Below, one piece after another: positions 11,451 through 22,770 of a stretch of DNA of 64,000 nucleotides. Below the pieces are notes generated by a model. The model was not told the DNA's origin. It saw nothing but the letters and a program-made list of their open reading frames with translations, and made no database searches. The stretch lies in the NCBI GenBank assembly GCA_013398955.1, contig VWPU01009669.1, positions 124,001 through 188,000 of the forward strand, read 5' to 3'. A program made the translations under genes and the position numbers. The stretch comes from Callaeas wilsoni. Taxonomy: Eukaryota > Chordata > Aves > Passeriformes > Callaeidae. Each line of letters begins with the position of its first letter. The first letter of the stretch is position 1.

Positions 11451-14400
11451 ATTCAGTAAACATATCAGGTGGAAGAGATACAAAAATCAAACGGTGCAAC
11501 CCATCGCAATATTGCTTTTGGTGTGGTTGCATTTATGTGCTGTACCATAGCACTTCACTCAGAACTGCCATACATAGCTCACCAACAATTTTTGCCCTTC
11601 TGTACAATATTTTCTTGATTTGTCTCATGTAAAACTCATATAGTATTGATATTATAATGCTATCTTCAACTACAAGTTCAGTGAGATGCAAACTGAGGTC
11701 AAGAAAGGAGAAAGGTCTACCTGTCAATTATATCTAACAGTCTGTTTCTTGACTGTCTGAATATTATAAAACTATTATGTGCATATACATATAATAGTAT
11801 AATATGTATAGATGTATTCTCATGTGTCCTTCTGCATTTCCATTACCTATAAACTACTGCAAATATCATATTGACCATCAAACTCTGTTAAACTCATAAA
11901 TTTTGAGGAAGGCTTTGGTTCTCAACTATTCTTAGCTGCATGATACAGATGTTTTTCTGACTAAAAGGAATTCTGATCACTCATGCTCACAAACTTTCCC
12001 CTTACCACTGAGTTGTATGTTTCCCTCATTAATATTTAAATATGCTTTCCCACAAGCGTGGGGAGCAAACAAAAAAAGCTTTAACCATTTAAATAAAGCC
12101 TCATAAAAATAACTTCAATTATTTTGTAATAGGAAAACACTGATATTCCCTCTACCTCTCTCACACACACAGAGCACATCTCTTAAAGCAATATCACACA
12201 GGGAAAATAAAATTTTGAAAGGCTATCAAGGACAAAAAGTGTGACCTTTCATAATCAGAAAATTATTTTTAGATATTTAAAGAATTCTAGACATAGTCTT
12301 TCCTGTAAAATTTTTAAATTCAAACACTGACGTTACAAAGGTAAGTTTTTTTCATAACTTCATGCTGACAAATGACTCCCCAAAACCTGAGATATTTTAC
12401 AAATTGGAAAGCAGGACCAGAAAATAAACAGTAAACTTTTCAATTTATGGAATAGAAAGAAAAAACAAGTCATAGCTATAATAGAAATAAAGCCTGAAGC
12501 GACATTAAATGCACCTTATGCTTATAAATGGAGTTTGCACCTTCAAGAATTTCATGCATGAACAGTAGGTGTAAGCACATAGAATGAATAAATTCTCAAA
12601 TACAGTAAGTGAGTGATTCAAAGCCTAAATTGCCTCTTACTTATTTCAAATCAAATCTAGGAAATGCCATTGACATGCATAAAAGGCTGATCACAGACAA
12701 CAAAACCAGCCTACTATGTAACATTAAGAAATGCATGGCCATAAGATCACTCCAAAATAACGTGGTTGTCAAGCAAACCAAAGCAACGGTGTAAGTTCAA
12801 ACATAAATTCCCTTGAATCTAATAGTGTCTATGGGGCATTCAAATTATCAAAGACAGCATCTGACTCTCTCTCTCTCCAGACAGAGTCCAGTTGGTTGTG
12901 AGTCTTTGTTTGTAATAAAAATTCTGTTGTTCAGCTTTGCGTTTGGAGACGGATGTTCATCTAATTTTGTTTCCTTTTTTTTAATTAACAATTAAAATGT
13001 CCCAAAGAACTTATAATCTCAAAAGAGCTCAACATTTTTCTTCTCGGCCTTTAAAATATAATAAGTATTTTCTATTCCCTTGACTTCAAAGGATGACAAA
13101 TTAAAGATTAATACAGTGACAGACTATTTGATATTCACTATTTTTAGTTGCATGCATATAAGTTCAAAGGTGACAACCTTTGCTTTTGAAATCTAAGCAC
13201 TTGAGAATTTCTGAAAGAAAATTAGAGTAATTATTACATTATCTTCCAGTACTCAGGCATAGAACGAGCAGAGTTCATTAAAGAAGTGACTAAGTATAGT
13301 AATTAATTCATTTTAATTCAACATTGTAGGACACGTGCTATGTGCAATATTAGAAAATACATGTAACTATCTCTTTGCTTACCTATAAAAAACTTGCATA
13401 AACTAAGATATGAAATAAATCCTGTCTATTAAAGTAACTAAACAGGCTACTTACAGCATCTTTCAGATGTATCTGTGACATAGTTTAATGTGTTTTCATC
13501 AAGTAATCCTCCAGCACCTTGAATCAATGGAGATATATTCCTACAACCATAAGTGATTTAATTCCTGAAGGTTTGGAAGTGATTAAGTACCAGACCATAC
13601 AACTCATTCACAGGAAATGGAATCCAACACAATTTTATTGCTCTCAACATGTTTATATATGCAATTGAACTTCAACTAGAGAAACCTGAAGTCTCCTTTG
13701 AAATTCACACTAGTCACCAACAGAACTTTGGCTTCCCCGTGCAGGCAGAGAATGTAAATAAAATGCTGGTGGTAGCACTATTTTCTGAAGCACAGCTCTT
13801 ATGGGCTGACAGGTGCTTTCTGATTTCTGTTGATGGTTGGATAATTGTGACATAAGTTTCATTGAATTTTTGCCAACAGTGGAACAAAAATTGAGGAAAA
13901 TAAAAGTAAAAAAAATCGAAAAATAAAAACACGACAATAATTCTGAAGACTAAACTGCCCTACTAGTTGTCTGTCTCTGGTATTTTTGTTTTAAGGTCAT
14001 ATCACCAGAGGTTGCACTTTAGAAAAAAATATATTGTGTTATAGAAATTAATTTTACTCTTTAGCAAATTATTGACATATCTGCTGTTTGCATCACAATG
14101 GGATAAGTATTTCTGTTACTAAAAATGTCTTGATAAAAAAAAATTATTTTAATGACCATAGGTTACACGAAGGGTTGGTCTATCTGGTGAGGCAGAGTTG
14201 ACACAGTGAGAAAAAATTTTCATAGCACTGTTATTATATCCAAATATCCCTGGAGAACAGACAGATTATCTCTGTAAAATTAAGGGTGCTTTCAGTCCTC
14301 AAATATATGCTCTGGTAAGACAACAGTGGATGATAGAAAAGCCTCACTTGCTCCTTAGGGTAGAATTCAGGATACAGGAGACATTTCTTTGACAGATTCA

Positions 14401-14959
14401 CTCAAGCAATGCAGCCCTCAGCTTACTCCCTGTGAACCACCCAGCTCCTACTATCCATAGAGCATCTGCCAAGAAAATATAATTTCACTCCATCAAATCC
14501 TAAGGCTAATCTGAAAATCACACCTAAAAGGGGTAGAGTTAGTAGAACAGAGCAATCAATAAACATTAAGAGGTGAAAGCTGTGGATAAGTCCAGGACTT
14601 AGCGAATGTCCTTTGTACTATAGTCTCTTTCACAGGCTCTGTAGATGATGCAAAATAAACAGCAATTTAAGATGTGGCTCTCCTGTACTTAAACACAGGA
14701 AAGGAAAACCTGGAGATAAGTAGAAGAGCAGTCATTTATCCCAGGCATTTTGATACAAGTCCCCTTAGCTCTGAGACCAGCTGAAGATGAAGATTAGCTG
14801 AACAGTATGTCCATGCTATTTTATTAAAGATTTTCTCCAATGCTTGGCTCCAACTATTAAATGAGGGGACTCTAAGAAATCCATGACAGTGATATTGGAC
14901 AAGCAGCCATGTAAACTAGCTGGGCCTGTACTGCAGTAAACTGTTACCTAGAGTTAAAC
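11451..14959. other. AT-rich DNA, no gene seen
   Basis: No supported gene. Minor simple repeats: an A/T alternating patch near 11780-11815, a short CA run near 12162-12172, and a CT run at 12865-12877. Open frames here are short and overlap on both strands. Confidence 0.55.
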
Positions 14960-15026
14960 CGCAATTACATACTCTCTAAAGTGGGGGGGGGGGGGGGGAA
15001 ATNTCGCAATTACATACTCTCTAAAG
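14960..15026 (+). repeat. 22-bp direct duplication around an N
   Basis: CGCAATTACATACTCTCTAAAG occurs at 14960-14981 and again, identical, at 15005-15026 (the copy is 22 bases; only its composition matters here). Each copy is followed by a G run after one base: 16 G at 14983-14998 and 8 G at 15028-15035. A single N lies between them at 15003. This looks like two overlapping contig ends kept side by side rather than a biological repeat. Confidence 0.8.
15003..15003. other. Single-base assembly ambiguity (N)
   Basis: One N directly after a run of 16 G. With the flanking duplication it probably marks a closed gap whose true length is unknown. Confidence 0.9.
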
Positions 15027-15035
15027 CGGGGGGGG

Positions 15036-18000
15036 AAAAAAATCAATGAAATTTCACCATGAAAAAGTAAGACAAACATTAGAAAACCTCAGGGGGCCAC
15101 AGTCTTACTTCTGCAATCTGGCAGTGAGGCACAACCAGTTCATAGTTGGCTCTTAAACACCACTTGGCCAGGTTTAATATCTAAGAAAAGGTTTCTTTGC
15201 TGTGAAATTTGCCACATAAACTTTTGAATAGTTATCAGTAGATTCAAATAATATAAAATTCTCCTAGTTAGCTCAATTTCAGTATAGTTATAAAAGTATT
15301 ATATATATATAAGAACATTTATAACTCTCCGATAATGTCCCTCATTAGCAAACAGTCACTTCACGATAACATCTTTAAATTATTGTTTCAAGCTTCCTTA
15401 AACTTAAATGGCAACCTCAAGAACAGCACATCTGTTCCTCTATTTTAGCCACCTGCATAAAAAAGGAAGTGTCTGTTTACTTTAGCATTTGTCATGAAGC
15501 ACCATAAAATATCTGATATTTTTTATACCTGTAATTCTCACAAACTGGGCACCACTTTTTTTTAGAACTTCAGTCTAGTAACTGATCCATTAAATATTGA
15601 AACTTTTTCTGTGTTACACATACATGTTGGGAAGCCAAAATACTTCCGAAATACAGAGACTTTTGAGAAAATACATATTGCTATAATAAAGTTAGCATTC
15701 TGCCTGTGTGCATTTACACATATGATCCCAGCACGGACAGGTAACAGTTTGTGAGAACACTGAACGAATAACAGCCTGTCCAAAGACTCTTGGGTTTCCC
15801 AGTATGATTTCCAGTTATCTAGTGAAAAAGCTTAGAATCTATTTTTATGATCAGTACTGATCTTTAGTGCAACCCTCTGATTTCAGAAAATATCCAGTAT
15901 ATGTGGAGGTAAACTGAAAACTTCAAAATCATTATTCAGCTGTTCATGGTATCATAGCAAAGCCTTTTTTCTTTTCCTATTGAGTAACATGAAATACTAG
16001 ACCCTGTAAATGTTTCTTCTACCTATTTGTCTAATAATAGCTACATTTTTTTAAGGGAACACAACACATATGTGGAACATCTTATTTGTGACAGCTATTC
16101 TGCTCTGTGATAAACCTGCTGGTGATTGTATGTTTCTATGCATTGATCTTAACTTTTTCTTTAAAGTTTCCTTATTATGTGGTGTATGGATTCATGACAT
16201 TTTTACCCATCATTCATCTCACTCAAGTAATTTTGGTTTTTCTCAGTTTGAATGAGGGAAGAAACATACTTCAAAAAGAGATGCTTAAAACGTGCATTTG
16301 CTTAGCTTTTGGGGAAAGAGCACTTATTGACAAAACTACATCTCCCTGCACTTCAAAAGTAAATATAAGAGCAAATCTGACCAAGGTAAGCCAAAACCAA
16401 CACACTCTTCTTCAAAGACAAAGAGCCAAAACCAGGTTTAAAATAGTACAAATCCCCGCCTCATATGAGAACCCTAAAAAGCACATATAATGCCCATGGA
16501 CAAGTGTTTGCTAGAAAGATAGTACCCGGAGAATACAAGAAACGCACAGTAGTGAAGTTTCCAAATACGGTAATAGTGAGTAGAGGAATAGTGAATGGAT
16601 TGAAGAGCAATGGAACGAAACCTGCTGATTTTTTGTTCCCTGTCAGGACAAGACTCACTAGATGGCACTGTGACACATCCAGAGAAGGCGCTGGAGAGGT
16701 TGCTCCCCTTCGTGTACGAGCGAGGTTACAGTTTCGGGGGAAAGAAAAGCTGCATTTTTGCAGTTCCTTGTTGGCGTTTGTCTTTCTGGGATACTTGCTG
16801 AACTGTAAATGCTTTAAAGTGTTAATAGTTTAAGCAGATAGGCTCTCTGGGAATAGCAATATGCTCTAGGTAGAACATCCGAGTACAGATACTGTCTGAA
16901 TGTTGTAAATAGGATAACTGGCATCAAGAATATACCAAGCATTATTTTCCATTCAAGTATAAGGTTCTTATATGAGTTACTGTACTTACTTTTCAAATGT
17001 TTCACGTGCCATATATTTTAAATTTACCTACATTCAATTTCAGCTATCTTAACGTCCACAGGTAATTTTTGAGATGCTTATTTGCTTGTCTTGGGTAACG
17101 ATAGGTAGGAACTGCCCAGAAATTCAGAATTCAAGTTAAGCAGTTACGATTAAATATTTCTGTGGGACAGCCCAACAGTGTGCTCATCCCCAAGGCTTTC
17201 ACACAGCAAAACTGTGGAGCTTGAGTTTTATCCAGCATATCAAGACGAACCATGCAGCCTCCTCTCCCATGAGAGTGTAGTGGAGAGACTATGAAGCACA
17301 TCATCTTTACAATTCCTTGAAACACTGCTTTAGACTGATATAAATAGACAGATGCAAGCACGTTTTAAAGGTGCAGACCACATTGTTATTAAAGCAGACT
17401 ACGTTTATGATAGTGTTCTAAAAATGAATGGAAGCTGAATAAAGCATCATAGCACAAACTTCTGTATATTAGGGAGCATCAAATCAGTGTCTGCAAGGCT
17501 GAGGGGGTGGGGAAAGTATTTTGGCTATTATAAGAATAAAGACAATGCCATTTAAAATAGATCTATTAGCTGACACGAAGTATAGACAATTGCCATGAAT
17601 AACAAATCTGGAAATATTGAATAAGCTGCTTATTTATATGCAATTAAGTGGTTTGGAAAAAGAGGAGTAGGCTTTGATTCCACTCTGTTTTCCGTTGTTT
17701 AAATAGATTGCTCTGTTGGTATTGGTTCTGTTACTATAAAGCATAAGGAATTCAAGCAGATGAGACCCTTTCTTACCAGAGATGCTTGAGTCCACGCTCA
17801 CACTAACCCCTGCGGAACAGCCACGTGTTGACAGAGAACCACGTCTCTAGTTCCAGTAGGCTGCCCACCGCACAATTTTGAATTCTGTTCGTATAGGTAA
17901 GACCCATGGAAACAATAACTTATATAAATCTGAATGTGTACATTTTTAACATACTCACCAGACTTGTCAGGGCTCACACTTTGAGTAGGAGGCAAACACT

Positions 18001-18811
18001 CTTGCTAGAAGGCTCATATCGTCTCTGTACCTCATTTGAGGTTACATACTTTTGTATAAAGAGACATCTGCTTGGTCACTTGCCTCCTTATGTCACCAAA
18101 GGAAAAACTTTATTCTTCTGATCTCTTCCATTGTTGCTAGTTGTCAAAAATGGTACCATTCTCCTGTGATGATGATGGAAATAGAAAGCATTTTCTCACA
18201 AGTGATAAAGAAGAAAATAGAAAACCTTCTTTGACAATTGCAAAAAAAAAAGGAAGAAAAAGAAGAAAAAAGGAGCTTCAAATCTTACATAAATGTTTCG
18301 AAAAACAATATTTGAGGGTTATAATCATATTTCCAAGCTTACTGAGAAATTCCTAAGTTTATTAGTATAAATTGCTTTGTAGCTTCAACTCATAGCAGAC
18401 TTTTTGACTTTGTAGGCCATGTTCCACCCAGGAAAATTAGAGATTTTGAACTCCCATTAAAGTTGAGTTCTAATACAAAAAAAAAGCAGAAGAAATTTCA
18501 AGACATCCATGAGAGGAAAGAAACATTATTTTGACATTGTGTTCCAACTACTACTACTCTAAACCATTATTCTGGCTAAATAAACACACTCTTTTTTAAA
18601 AAGTATTTTATTTCCCATTCTCCAAATTTTTTGGCTTTCTTTTTTTTTTTTTGTTAATCCCATTCTTCAAATAGTGACCCATGAAATTCCTGATTCAATC
18701 ACATTCACCTCTCAGTCATTATCTTCTCATGCTGAACATTCAGGTTTCCCCCACAAACAGATCCAGAAGCTTCTCCATAGTAATGGTTTCATTTTTTGTG
18801 GATGACCACTC
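15036..18811. other. AT-rich DNA, no gene seen
   Basis: Short TA alternation at about 15298-15312. A somewhat GC-richer patch at about 16620-16800 holds CpGs and a 122-codon + frame (16465-16833) that I cannot relate to any family. A homeobox-like patch (TTTATATGCAATTAAGTGG) lies at about 17633-17651. A lysine-rich A/G low-complexity stretch lies at 18241-18275. Nothing here qualifies as a gene. Confidence 0.5.
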
Positions 18812-18839
18812 AAAAAAAAAAAAAAAAAAAAAAAAAAAN
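18812..18839 (+). repeat. Poly-A run of 27 followed by N
   Basis: 27 consecutive A (18812-18838), then one N at 18839. No retrocopied body or target-site duplication was recognised beside it. Length calls in such runs are unreliable, and the N suggests an assembly break here. Confidence 0.9.
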
Positions 18840-20754
18840 GCAGAAGTGTAAATTAAAAAAACACCTTCAGTTGCTGGAATCTGCTGCTCCTCCCCCATAG
18901 AACATACCCACTGGATCAGCTGATCTTTGTTGGGAAAAAGGAAGATGATGTCCATAGGAACACAGTGTAATGTAAGTCCTGATGTAACCCGAACGGTAAT
19001 TCCACTGCACAGGCTACAATGACAACGAGCAACACAAATATCACTTTATACACCCTTGGGAGCTTTGACGAGTACATGAATTTGCTATTATGTGAATTGC
19101 TTCAAGAATAAAAATAAGAGCATCTAGGCTCTACACACACTAGTTAATGTTTTCTCCTTTCCGCAGGACAGGCCAGGGAACGCTAAGATGGTTAAAGGAC
19201 ATTCAGGTTAGGTAGCTAGATTAAAAAAAGAGATCTTTTATTGTGTTACATGAGGACCCAACACAACTTTGCAAATTGCAAATATGTAAACAAAGAGAGA
19301 CACATAAACTTCTTTTAGTTCATTATTGAGTCCAAGGTACTTACAAATAGTCTGGCTCCAAAGACAAAAAATTCAAGTCAGCTCCTTGAAACAAAGAGTT
19401 ATGAGGAAGGAAATATGTAAAAGCTTAACTAAGTAAGGTGTATTTAAAACTATTTTACATTTTTTTCCAAATTGCCCCTTTAATAAAACACTTTGTAAGA
19501 AACAAATATGTAAATAGACAAATCCACAAAGAAAGCTGCTACATCTTGATTTGTTAGAATTAGGTACATAATAAAACATCTACGAAATTAGCAAATTCTG
19601 TTGACTACAACTAATGTTTTTCTTAATAAGAGGCTGTGGAGCTTTTTCTACCTTGCTTAAAAATTAAGATAATTTGCCAGTACACATAGTGGTTTTGATC
19701 AGTTATAACACGACACATTGGTTCAAATATTACAGCAGCCTCTCCTTCTATCACCTATTTATAAAGAAAGCACACCTGCAAGGAAACTTTTAGTTTTTCT
19801 CAATTTTTTTTAACAAGCTCATTTCCCTCAGCATAGTTCTTTTAAACTTACACTCATGTAAGAGGGTATAATGGGACAAACAGGCATTTCTTCCCTAAAA
19901 CTGACAAAAGTGAGAGAAGAAGGAAGTCTATCACCTTTACCTGGCATAAACTGATTTAAGCTGCTGGCACTGAAATCAGAAACAGGCTTACAAGATTTAT
20001 TTTTAATGCCTATTGGAAAAAAAATACAGGTAGCTCAAAACACACTGCTCTAACTAGGTACAAGTAAAGGAAGATAATACTTCAGGAAGAAAAAAAATCA
20101 AGATTTTCCATAATAAATGGAGACTTGCGTCTGCACTTCCAAGCAATTCTTTTGAAAGGTTACCTGAGAAGCTTCCTGGGCAGGTGACTGGCCCACGACA
20201 TACCCTTGGGCCATTTCAGCCACTAATTGTTTGATGAGTCATGGTTTGTTTCTCTTTGTTGCTGTAAACACAGTATATGAGGAAAAGATATTCCTTGTCG
20301 AGAGGACATGTGATTACAGAGGGAGAGGAACTAGTGAGAAGGCCTTTTTCTTTCCAACAGTGCACCTAAAGGAGAGTATGCACCAAAACAAATACATACA
20401 TTTCCTTTCGTATTTATTCTGAAGTTCTTTTAGGAACTTTTATTTAGTTCATTGAAAAAAAACCACTGAAGAGACAGAATGCATCATGGATCCAAAAAGA
20501 AAAAAAAAAAGGTTATGAAGAAAACCTCAGAGGCTGGTAAGAGTGAAAAATAAAGAAAAACTTGTTAGTTGACTACCATATCCTGTAGGTTTTTCACAAG
20601 AGTACCTATCACAGTTGTTCAAAGATAACAGATAATAATCATAAGTGAAATGCAAACAGAAGTGAATGACCAAATCTGTCTGATTTGGGGGTGTGCTAAG
20701 AAAAAACATTCAGAAGGGCAATAGAAACACTTGGTATAAATTGTCGCAGCACTT
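18840..20754. other. AT-rich DNA, no gene seen
   Basis: No repeat family or gene recognised. Short A runs occur near 20454-20462 and 20500-20510. All open frames are short. Confidence 0.55.
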
Positions 20755-20950
20755 TAGACATCAACTAAAATGCAACAGTTTTCCCAGATTAATAAACTTG
20801 TCAATTGTTATCATTTGCATGCAAAAGTGCTCCACTACAAGTTTGTCAGCTGCATTAACACTGGCCCAAAAGGCCAGTGCCAGTGGGAAAAAAGTTGTTG
20901 CAATGCAAGATCAATTGGTATCACCTGCGTACGCACATCTTCAAATCCGG
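20755..20950. other. Palindrome-dense segment, candidate regulatory element
   Basis: Three perfect inverted structures fall within about 125 bases. TTTGCATGCAAA at 20814-20825 is a 12-base palindrome that creates two facing POU octamer-like sites (ATTTGCAT and ATGCAAAA). CACTGGCC and GGCCAGTG (20859-20866 and 20872-20879) form an 8-base-pair stem with a five-base loop. TGCGTACGCA at 20926-20935 is a 10-base palindrome with CpGs. A TCAATTG site lies just upstream. The function is inferred only; conservation cannot be seen from one sequence. Confidence 0.3.
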
Positions 20951-21424
20951 GCAGATGAGAAATCAGAAAAGCCTGCCAAGTTCTGTTTCTCACCAACCAC
21001 CATCAGTCATCATACACCTGCCATAATTCAGTCATTTTTCATTTTTTGTGGAAACCATGAAACCTGACAAAGCAGGAGGTATCTATAGTGCATAATATAC
21101 AAAACAAATGTGCACTGGTTTGCATATGAAATTTCTTAACACCTCCCTGCACATTTTGCCTAGAATGTTCAGGTTCTGTAGTCAAAAAGCATTGTAAAAA
21201 AAGACATCTCCTCCAAAGATATCCAGACTTGGGCTGTGATGCAAAAGAATGTTTTAAGGTTGCTTAAAGAATCACCACCAAAAATCTCACCAAAAGCGGA
21301 TTTAATATAAAATTTAAAGCATAACTTAGTTTTTTGGCAAGGTTTAGTCTACTACTTATAGATAGTTAAAGCACATAGAGAAAAAGCAAGCTAAAATCTA
21401 AAAACAATCAATCTAAGACCAGAA
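20951..21424. other. Unique DNA flanking a CR1 remnant
   Basis: AT-rich and without recognisable content. On the minus strand it lies where the rest of the CR1 reverse transcriptase and the 3' tail should be, but I see no CR1 wording in it. Confidence 0.5.
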
Positions 21425-22770
21425 TCAACTCAAAAAATTTTCTTTGTGAAAGCTTTTCCTGACCACCATAACTTTTCAAATATTCCAAAGGGTGGCTTGG
21501 TAACTACATCAGTCAATTCCTTCAGGACCCTGGGATGCAGCTCACTGTTTCCCATAAACTTGTGCACATTCAGGTTCCTTGGGTGGTCATAACCCTGATC
21601 TTCACTTACAGTGTAAGGGTCTTTGCTCTCCCAGTCCCCATCCTGCTGTCCATCCACTCAAGGGGTGTGAGAAGAGAGGTTGCCATTGAAGACTGATGCA
21701 AAAAAGTTGTTAAGTACCCCAGCCTTTTGCACATCTATTGTTACCTCTTCACCAGCACTGCTTACCAGAGGAGGTACGTCTTCTTTGGCTGTTCTTTTCT
21801 GATTAACATTTCTGCAGAATCCCTTCCTCTTATTCTTCGCATCCCTTGCAGGTTCAGTTCCAGTTTGCCTTGGCCTTCCTCACCCCCTTCCCTAGACAAT
21901 CGTACTTCTCTATACTCTTCCCAGGTCACTTGTCCTAGTTTCCACTGCTTGTGCATTTGCTTTTTGTCTTTTAGTTTGACCAGCATTTCCCTACTCAATC
22001 ATGCCTTCTTGCCTTGTTTGTCCAATTTCTTGCTCCTGAGAATTGCTAGCTCTTGCACTCTATGGAAGACTTCTTTAAAGATCTGCCAGCTCTGTTCAGC
22101 TCCCTTGTCCCCAAAGGCAGTCTCCCAGAGGATCCCACTGACAATCTCCCTGAAGAGCTGGAAGTCTGCCTTCCTAAATTTCAGGAGCCTGCCTTTACAC
22201 CTTACCTGACCTGTATTCCTCAAGACTGCAAACTCCATCAATGTATGATCACTTCAAGCTAGGCTACCTCCTTGACATCCCTGATTATCTCACTTACGTT
22301 GGTGACCATCAAATTTATTGTTGCATTCCCTCTGTTAGAGCCATCATCTGGCTTAAGAAGTTATCCCCCACACCTCCCAGAAATCTCCTGGATTGCCTAC
22401 AGCTTGCCATGCTACTTTACCTGGAGATGTCAGGGGGCTGATGTCCCCCAGCAGGGCACAGGCCTGCGAGCAGGATGCTTCTTGTAGCTGGAGCAGGAAG
22501 GCTTCATCAACAGGCTGCCCTTGGTCAGGCAGCTGTGGTAGACCCCAAACACAAAGCTCCCTTTGCTGCCTGTCTGATTTTTACTCACAGGCTTTCAACC
22601 TGCTCATGACTGTTCTTCAGAGACAACTCTTCAGGCTTAATCCCTGGCTTGATGTAGAGGGCGATCCCTCCACTTCTCCTTCCTCTCCTGTCTCTTCTGA
22701 ACAGCCTGCAGCCATCGATAGCCATGCTCCAGTCATGGAGAAGAGCGTGTAGAAGAGCAACATTCATAGT
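21425..22770 (-). pseudogene. CR1 LINE ORF2 remnant (endonuclease to early RT)
   Basis: ORF2 of CR1 encodes an apurinic-type endonuclease and a reverse transcriptase for target-primed retrotransposition. Here four frame-shifted minus-strand pieces lie in the right order. 22767-22585 has the endonuclease segment LFRRDRRGRRSGGIALYIK. 22241-21999 has GAEQSWQIFKEVF of the linker. 21998-21762 has KLKDKKQMHKQWKLGQVTWE. 21657-21430 has PRNLNVHKFMG and HPRVLKEL at the start of the reverse transcriptase. The catalytic RT blocks and the 3' end are missing, and so is the endonuclease N-terminus. Stops and frameshifts separate the pieces, so it is dead. The + strand frames in the same place (for example 21727-22209) are its shadows. 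Confidence 0.9.

Noticed and set aside
18812..18838. Poly-A run as the tail of a processed pseudogene or SINE
   Set aside because: No gene-like or SINE-like body upstream, no internal promoter boxes and no target-site duplication were visible.
21727..22752. Several + strand frames including one of 160 codons
   Set aside because: They are antisense shadows of the minus-strand CR1 ORF2 remnant.
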